Of a stretch of 10,220 bases of DNA, positions 6,746 to 10,220 are shown piece by piece. Position numbers and translations under genes: made by a program. Under the pieces are notes generated by a model, which was given only the letters and a program-made list of their open reading frames with translations, did no database searches and was not told the origin of the DNA. This stretch comes from Nitratifractor sp964650685. Lineage in GTDB: Bacteria; Campylobacterota; Campylobacteria; Campylobacterales; Sulfurovaceae. Location of the stretch: the NCBI GenBank assembly GCA_964650685.1, contig CAZYUW010000089.1:1-10220 (forward strand), in the 5' to 3' direction. The stretch's first letter is position 1; every line of letters starts with the position of its first letter.

Positions 6746-8541
6746 TTGGCTACATAGGACCCAGAGAGAAAAAAGAGATTCTTCTTGAGGGGTTGAGAGA
6801 GTTGGAATACAGAGGCTATGACTCCGCGGGAATAGCGATCATAGAAGGAAAAAAACTCAACCACTTCAAAGCGACCGGAAAACTGGAAAATCTCAAAGAG
6901 AAAACCAAAGATTTCAGCAGCAGTGGTTTTGGTATATCGATAGGCCACACCCGCTGGGCCACTCACGGCAAACCGACCGAGCTCAACGCGCACCCCCACC
7001 TCGGAGCCTACTCCTATGTAGTCCACAACGGCATCATAGAAAACTATCAGGACCTGAAAAAGGAGCTTGCAAAAGAGGGTGTCGAATTTCTCAGCCAAAC
7101 CGACACGGAAACGATAGTGCACCTTTTCGAAAAGTATCACAAAGAGTCCGGGGACGCGTTCGACGCTTTCAGGAGGGCGGTTGGTAGGCTGGAGGGGGCC
7201 TACGCTATTCTACTCATAAGCGAAGCTGCACCCGATACGATATTTTTCGCGAAAAACGGTTCACCCATGCTTATCGGATTCGATGGCGAAGAGATATATT
7301 TCGCATCATCCGACACCCCCATCATAGGCAAGGCCAGCGAAGTATATTATCTCCAGGACGGAGAGTATGGATACGCTTCCGAAGAGAGTGTTCATCTCTT
7401 TGATATCGACGGTGAAAAGTGCTTTACAAAACAGCCACTCATCGCGGATAAGGCAATGGCGCAAAAAGACGGTTATAGATTTTTTATGGAAAAGGAGATC
7501 TACGAACAGAGTCGCGTCATGGGAGAGACGATGATGGGGCGAGTACTCGACAACAAGATCGTTTTGGAGGAACTCGAAAACGATTTTCTCGACGGAATAA
7601 ACGCCATAAAGATATGCGCGTGCGGAACGAGTTATCATTCAGCAATGGTGTCTTCGTATCTGTTTGAGCGTCTCGCCAAAATCAGATGCGATGTGGAGAT
7701 AGCGAGTGAATTCAGATACAAAAAACCGCTTCTCAAAAACGATACCCTTTTTGTCACAATCAGCCAGAGCGGTGAAACGGCCGATACTCTGGAGGCTCTC
7801 AAGATGGCGAAACGAGCGGGACTGAAGAGTCTCGCCGTATGCAATGTGGACAACTCATCCATCGTCCGGGAAAGCGATACGACAATCCTGACACGCGCCG
7901 GGATCGAAAAAGGTGTCGCCAGCACCAAAGCGTTCGCGACTCAGACGATGGTACTGTGGATGCTGGCGCTCTATATGGGGCAAAACAGCGAAACGATCGA
8001 CTCTAAAACCCTAAAAAAAGAGATAGAGGCGATGCTCCATGTCCCCAAAGCCCTCATAGTCACCGACGCGCTACACGAGCGGATTCACCGCCTGAGTAAA
8101 CGATATCTGCATGGGCACGGCTTCTTCTTCATCGGGCGCGATCTCTTCTATCCGCTGGCTCTCGAAGGCGCCCTCAAGCTCAAAGAGATCAGCTACCTCC
8201 ACGCCGAAGGTTACCCCGCCGGTGAGATGAAACACGGCCCCATCGCGCTGGCCGACAGCGAGCTTTTTACCATCGCGCTTATGCCCCGCAGTCTGCTCTA
8301 CGACAAGATCAAATCAAATGTCGAAGAGCTCAGCGCGCGCGATGCGACCATTTTGGCCATCAGCCCAGAGTCGTTTGATTTGGCGGATGATTTTATCCGC
8401 ACACAGTACAACAGCCATCCCATGGTCGAGTTTTTCGAGATGATGGTGGTCACGCAGCTGCTCGCACTGGAGATCTCCGTGCGTCTGGGCAACGATGTCG
8501 ATATGCCACGCAATCTCGCCAAAAGTGTGACTGTTGAGTGA
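6733..8541 (+). CDS. glmS: Glutamine-fructose-6-phosphate aminotransferase (isomerizing)
   Basis: A 602-residue, full-length GlmS (E. coli 609). It converts fructose-6-phosphate plus glutamine to glucosamine-6-phosphate, the first step to UDP-GlcNAc for peptidoglycan and surface glycans. The start MCGIVGYIG exposes the nucleophile Cys2 after Met removal. RGYDSAGIAI, HTRWATHG and HNGIIENY complete the class II amidotransferase domain (about 1-220). The first SIS domain (about 287-415) has CGTSYHSA and SQSGETADT. The second (about 445-590) has LALEGALKLKEISYLHAEGY and MKHGPIAL. The C-terminus PRNLAKSVTVE is canonical. GGAG five bases before the ATG lies inside the end of glnD. No glmS ribozyme is present. 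Oddity: from about 8041 the codon use changes sharply, with ATA and AGA/AGG almost vanishing and C-ending codons dominating. The encoded protein stays intact. Confidence 0.97.
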   Translation: MCGIVGYIGPREKKEILLEGLRELEYRGYDSAGIAIIEGKKLNHFKATGKLENLKEKTKDFSSSGFGISIGHTRWATHGKPTELNAHPHLGAYSYVVHNGIIENYQDLKKELAKEGVEFLSQTDTETIVHLFEKYHKESGDAFDAFRRAVGRLEGAYAILLISEAAPDTIFFAKNGSPMLIGFDGEEIYFASSDTPIIGKASEVYYLQDGEYGYASEESVHLFDIDGEKCFTKQPLIADKAMAQKDGYRFFMEKEIYEQSRVMGETMMGRVLDNKIVLEELENDFLDGINAIKICACGTSYHSAMVSSYLFERLAKIRCDVEIASEFRYKKPLLKNDTLFVTISQSGETADTLEALKMAKRAGLKSLAVCNVDNSSIVRESDTTILTRAGIEKGVASTKAFATQTMVLWMLALYMGQNSETIDSKTLKKEIEAMLHVPKALIVTDALHERIHRLSKRYLHGHGFFFIGRDLFYPLALEGALKLKEISYLHAEGYPAGEMKHGPIALADSELFTIALMPRSLLYDKIKSNVEELSARDATILAISPESFDLADDFIRTQYNSHPMVEFFEMMVVTQLLALEISVRLGNDVDMPRNLAKSVTVE

Positions 8542-8639
8542 AGACGAGAAGAGTCCACTTCATAGCCGTACCGCTGACACTGCTTGAAAGCACGCTGTCC
8601 GCGACAAACACATGTTTTTTGGGCAATCTGACAAAATAG
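8538..8639 (+). pseudogene. Short GTG-initiated ORF overlapping the glmS stop, possible gene remnant
   Basis: A 33-codon reading frame starts at GTG 8538, overlapping the glmS TGA in a GTGA arrangement typical of translational coupling, and ends at TAG 8637. It encodes VKTRRVHFIAVPLTLLESTL and a further 13 residues. The basic start followed by a hydrophobic beta-strand-like stretch loosely recalls the N-termini of GlxA/DJ-1-type proteins, but that is only an impression. It may be the stub of a gene once coupled to glmS whose remainder was lost when the ankyrin remnant next to it arrived. It may equally be chance. There is no clear ribosome binding site. Confidence 0.2.
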
Positions 8640-9332
8640 AACATTTGTGAAGCTGCCAAAAACGGAAACCTCAACCTTATCAAAAATATATCCATAAAGA
8701 AAAAAACATTGACTGTTTCAATCGATACCATACAAGTGTTTTATTAAAGGCGATTCTGCACAATCGTCTTGAGACAGTAAAGTATCTGGTATATTCGGGA
8801 TACCACACGGAAGAAGGGGACATGGAGGGCGTAACCCCCCTGATTATTGCCACAAAAAACAACTACACACAAATCGGCCTTTTTCTTCTGCATCATAATG
8901 TCAGCATCGGGCCTGTTCATACGGCTATTGGAGATATCGACCCCCTGAGGGCAGTTGTAAAACATGATAACTTGTCTCTTTTTATCAGGTTTGTGGAACG
9001 CGGAACAGATATCGACAATTATCTTTTCAAGAACAGTGTACAGTGTACCGATATTGTCTCTCTCGATTATGCATCATGCCAACAAAATCTCCAATTGGCT
9101 GCTTGAACAGAAAGTGGATATCGATCAACCAAGCAGTCATGCTAAGACTCCACTGATGTATGCTGCGCACTTCAAAAATACGGAAATGTTTATCCGGCTC
9201 TTGCAAGAAGGAGCCGACACAAAACAACGAACCGATGATAATAGATCGGTAGAAGATTGTATACTGCTTCACAAAAACAATCCAGCCGCAAAAGCAAAAA
9301 TGATGGAAGCACTGAACTCTTTAGCCAGATAG
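8640..9332 (+). pseudogene. Ankyrin-repeat protein gene, broken by frameshifts
   Basis: Joined across frames, this stretch encodes about 230 residues with five to six ankyrin repeats, but no single frame is open. CEAAKNGNLNLIKNIS (8646-8693) is in one frame. FNRYHTSVLLKAILHNRLET and, from 8822, MEGVTPLIIATKNN through DYASC (to about 9081) are in a second. ISNWLLEQKVDIDQ, TPLMYAAHFKNTEMFIRLLQ and the C-terminus ALNSLAR (stop at 9330-9332) are in a third. The first break coincides with a run of seven A (8700-8706), where one extra A restores the frame. The second lies at about 9070-9100. A further mismatch near 8640-8650 separates a possible start MFFGQSDKIEH (ATG 8612), which lacks a Shine-Dalgarno sequence. 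Ankyrin proteins mediate protein binding; no enzymatic domain is seen. Phase variation or sequencing error could explain the A-tract break, but several breaks favour decay. Confidence 0.75.
8700..8706 (+). repeat. A7 homopolymer at frame break in the ankyrin gene
   Basis: Seven consecutive A lie exactly where the ankyrin reading frame switches. Restoring one A gives ...IKKKNIDCFNRYHTS, which continues the repeat pattern. Seven is short for a contingency tract, though such tracts are common in Campylobacterota; an assembly or sequencing indel is also possible. Confidence 0.5.
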
Positions 9333-9336
9333 TCGT

Positions 9337-9453
9337 TCATTTCACGGAGTAACAAGAACTTCGATGCCGTTTTTTGAGTTCGATATATCTGGTGGACAGA
9401 TCGAATCTCTTTGCCATTTTCTGACTATTCGTTTTGTTCTCGAAGAGTCTCAT
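9337..9453 (-). pseudogene. Small ORF with HTH-like sequence, possible gene fragment
   Basis: A 38-residue minus-strand frame starts at ATG 9453 and ends at TGA 9337-9339. Its middle, SQKMAKRFDLSTRYIELKKR, has the spacing and residue types of a helix-turn-helix, as found at the C-terminus of Fis-like or sigma-54 regulator domains or at the start of some transposases. It has no ribosome binding site and no partner domain. I rate it a possible fragment of a DNA-binding protein, not an expressed gene. Confidence 0.2.
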
Positions 9454-9498
9454 CTATTTTACCCGTATCTTTCAAAGCGTATTTCATGCATACAATAC

Positions 9499-9521
9499 AA
9501 CCTGTATCTAAAACAGGTTTT
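9499..9521 (+). terminator. Weak stem-loop followed by T tract
   Basis: AACCTG (9499-9504) pairs with CAGGTT (9514-9519) across a nine-base loop, and TTTT closes the right side. As a rho-independent terminator for the upstream ankyrin remnant it is marginal: the stem is six pairs with three G-C. It lies 167 bases after the last stop codon. It could instead be the end of a lost mobile element. Confidence 0.25.
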
Positions 9522-9542
9522 GTAGCTTAAAACAAGACAATT

Positions 9543-9558
9543 TCATGTCGCTACATGA
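9543..9558. repeat. Perfect 6-bp inverted repeat with 4-nt loop
   Basis: TCATGT (9543-9548) and ACATGA (9553-9558) flank the loop CGCT, so the RNA or single-stranded DNA would form a tight hairpin. No T tract follows, so it is not a standard terminator. Function unknown. Confidence 0.4.
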
Positions 9559-9573
9559 TACCTTGACGGGGCC

Positions 9574-9590
9574 ACGCGACTACGCGACTA
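9574..9590. repeat. Tandem octamer ACGCGACT x2
   Basis: ACGCGACT at 9574-9581 is repeated directly at 9582-9589, followed by a further A. It is locally GC-rich in an AT-rich interval. It could be replication slippage or a target duplication; two copies are too few to say more. Confidence 0.5.
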
Positions 9591-9678
9591 TCTGAATATC
9601 TTCACAACTCTGAAACAAGGTTAACAATCTATAACTATAAATACATTTTCGTGTTTACTTTTTGCAATCAGGAAGTAG

Positions 9679-9684
9679 TATAAT
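9679..9684 (+). promoter_or_regulatory. Consensus -10 box for the glycine-zipper lipoprotein genes
   Basis: A perfect TATAAT lies 68 bases upstream of the lipoprotein ATG. A TTTACT hexamer at 9654-9659 is the best -35 candidate, with a long 19-base spacing. Transcription from about 9691 gives a leader of about 62 nt that contains two inverted repeats, and probably covers both lipoprotein genes. Confidence 0.6.
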
Positions 9685-9691
9685 TCAGAGT

Positions 9692-9725
9692 GCGCATACA
9701 CTATTGCGCGAAAGACAAATTTGTC
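9692..9725 (+). promoter_or_regulatory. Leader inverted repeats upstream of lipoprotein gene
   Basis: In the predicted 5' leader GCGCA (9692-9696) can pair with TGCGC (9705-9709). Directly after it comes the perfect 12-base palindrome GACAAATTTGTC (9714-9725). The palindrome could be a dimeric-repressor operator at the DNA level. The first repeat could be an mRNA hairpin affecting stability. Both are seen directly; any function is inferred. Confidence 0.4.
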
Positions 9726-9752
9726 CCCCCAGACAAACAAAAGGAGAAAAAG

Positions 9753-9971
9753 ATGAAAAAGATTGCATACTTGATGTTGTCATTGGGTATTTTCTTGAGT
9801 ATAGGAGGTTGTACCGCGACAGAAACAGGAGCAGCTACAGGAGCGGTTGCGGGAGCGGCAATAGGATACAACACAAAAGGGCATCACAAAGGACGAAGGG
9901 CTGCTATCGGAGCCGCGGCAGGAGCTGTAACGGGAGCCGCGATAGGGCATATGGTAGATAGCAACCGATAA
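9753..9971 (+). CDS. Small glycine-zipper lipoprotein (first of tandem pair)
   Basis: A 72-residue predicted outer-membrane or periplasmic lipoprotein. The signal peptide is a KK pair and a hydrophobic core ending in LSIGGC, a lipobox with Cys20 as the lipidated residue. The mature part holds two glycine zippers (GAVAGAAIG and IGAAAGAVTGAAIG) joined by the basic turn YNTKGHHKGRR, and ends HMVDSNR. This layout matches glycine-zipper 2TM proteins (Rick_17kDa_Anti / SlyB-like / YMGG-like), which insert in or stabilise membranes; the exact role is unknown. I chose ATG 9753 over the in-frame GTG 9690. AAGGAG lies six bases upstream of 9753, it gives a proper signal peptide, and the GTG lies at the predicted transcription start. 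A paralogous gene follows after 39 bases, evidently in one operon. Confidence 0.85.
   Translation: MKKIAYLMLSLGIFLSIGGCTATETGAATGAVAGAAIGYNTKGHHKGRRAAIGAAAGAVTGAAIGHMVDSNR
9861..9892 (+). repeat. 32-base near-identical block shared by the two lipoprotein genes (copy 1)
   Basis: This block encodes IGYNTKGHHKG and recurs at 10155-10186, 294 bases downstream, with a single G/C difference at a synonymous position. The bases around it differ much more, so this part is either under strong constraint or was recently homogenised. Confidence 0.85.
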
Positions 9972-10010
9972 AAGCAACGCCAATACTATTGAAAAGCGAA
10001 AGGAGAGTAG

Positions 10011-10220
10011 ATGGGTTTTGCACAGAAGGCTTTTGTCGTCTCCATTGTCGCGATCATTTTAGCCGGGTGCTACAATCAGCCCGGTCTTGTGGAGGATACA
10101 AGCTATAATCGCACAAAAACCGGAGCGGTGGCAGGGGCTCTTGCCGGTGCTGTCATAGGATACAACACAAAAGGCCATCACAAAGGTACCAGAGCCGCTG
10201 TTGGAGCGGTAGTCGGAGCA
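10011..10220 (+). CDS. Small glycine-zipper lipoprotein (second of tandem pair), cut by window edge
   Basis: The first 70 codons of a second lipoprotein, open to the right edge. AAAGGAG five bases upstream supports ATG 10011. The signal peptide MGFAQKAFVVSIVAIILAGC again has Cys20 in a good lipobox. After a spacer of about 20 residues (including NQPGLVEDTSYN) comes the glycine zipper GAVAGALAGAVIG, then YNTKGHHKG as in the first protein, then the start of a second zipper (AAVGAVVGA). It is a paralog of the preceding gene: the zipper-turn part is nearly the same, while the signal peptide and spacer differ. The remaining part should be a short rest of the second zipper, unless an extra C-terminal domain such as OmpA-like lies beyond the edge. 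Confidence 0.83.
   Translation, partial: MGFAQKAFVVSIVAIILAGCYNQPGLVEDTSYNRTKTGAVAGALAGAVIGYNTKGHHKGTRAAVGAVVGA
10155..10186 (+). repeat. 32-base near-identical block (copy 2)
   Basis: Second copy of the block at 9861-9892, in the same orientation and the same codon phase, inside the second lipoprotein gene. Confidence 0.85.

Larger units (their letters stand above)
9333..9678. other. Gene-poor AT-rich interval with small repeats
   Basis: About 345 bases between the ankyrin remnant and the next promoter contain no intact gene I can recognise. They hold an inverted repeat (9499-9519), a second perfect hairpin (9543-9558), a tandem octamer (9574-9589) and a doubtful minus-strand HTH-like fragment (9337-9453). 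I see no transposase-sized reading frame and no tRNA-like cloverleaf. The content suggests a degraded junction, possibly of a former insertion. Confidence 0.5.

Noticed and set aside
8450..8731. Minus-strand frame of 93 residues across the glmS end
   Set aside because: It covers the conserved C-terminus of GlmS on the opposite strand and has no recognisable domain; shadow.
8822..9106. A stand-alone 94-residue ankyrin protein starting at ATG 8822
   Set aside because: Ankyrin repeat sequence continues upstream of this ATG in the same frame (from about 8711) and downstream in another frame, so the ATG is internal to a broken gene.
9690..9752. GTG 9690 as start of the first lipoprotein (93 residues)
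   Set aside because: It coincides with the predicted transcription start and would bury the signal peptide; ATG 9753 has an ideal Shine-Dalgarno sequence and a proper lipobox distance.
1..10220. CRISPR array, tRNA or rRNA genes, complete insertion sequence
   Set aside because: I saw no regularly spaced repeats, cloverleaf sequences, rRNA motifs or transposase-length frames anywhere in the window.

Overview
The window looks like chromosomal DNA from an autotrophic member of the Campylobacterota (Epsilonproteobacteria) of the Sulfurimonas/Sulfurovum/Nitratifractor/Hydrogenimonas kind. The reasons are a strongly family-like ATP-citrate lyase small subunit (reverse TCA carbon fixation), the futalosine menaquinone gene mqnE, heavy use of ATA (Ile) and AGA (Arg) codons, AAGGAG-type ribosome binding sites, and promoters that seem to rely on extended -10 boxes. 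The genus is an inference from gene content only.

Left half, minus strand, read right to left: mqnE (3068-4138), a TrpG/PabA-type glutamine amidotransferase (2378-2953), a polytopic membrane protein of possible GT-C glycosyltransferase type (1272-2372), then aclB (1-1106, running off the left edge). MqnE acts in a chorismate-derived menaquinone route and TrpG/PabA serves a chorismate-consuming amination, so two chorismate-branch functions sit together. The membrane protein gene follows trpG by only a few bases. aclB probably has its own promoter in the 165-base gap upstream of it.

Middle, plus strand: glnD (4283-6745), divergent from mqnE, overlaps glmS (6733-8541) by 13 bases. The pair joins the PII uridylylation sensor of glutamine status to the glutamine-consuming entry enzyme of amino-sugar and cell-wall synthesis. 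The last ~500 bases of glmS, which encode the second SIS domain, have clearly different codon use from the rest of the gene. This suggests a recombination mosaic.

Right part: 8542-9332 holds the wreck of an ankyrin-repeat gene that can be read only by joining three frames. It is followed by ~345 bases without an intact gene, holding small inverted repeats, a tandem 8-mer and a doubtful HTH-like fragment. A consensus -10 box then leads into two tandem, paralogous glycine-zipper lipoprotein genes (9753-9971, and 10011 to the right edge) that share a nearly identical 32-base block.

I found no rRNA, tRNA, CRISPR array or intact mobile element, and no clear new multi-gene system. The most interesting stretch is 8040-9680, where the glmS mosaic, a gene remnant, the frameshifted ankyrin locus and repeat-rich DNA lie side by side, as expected of a small recombination-prone junction.
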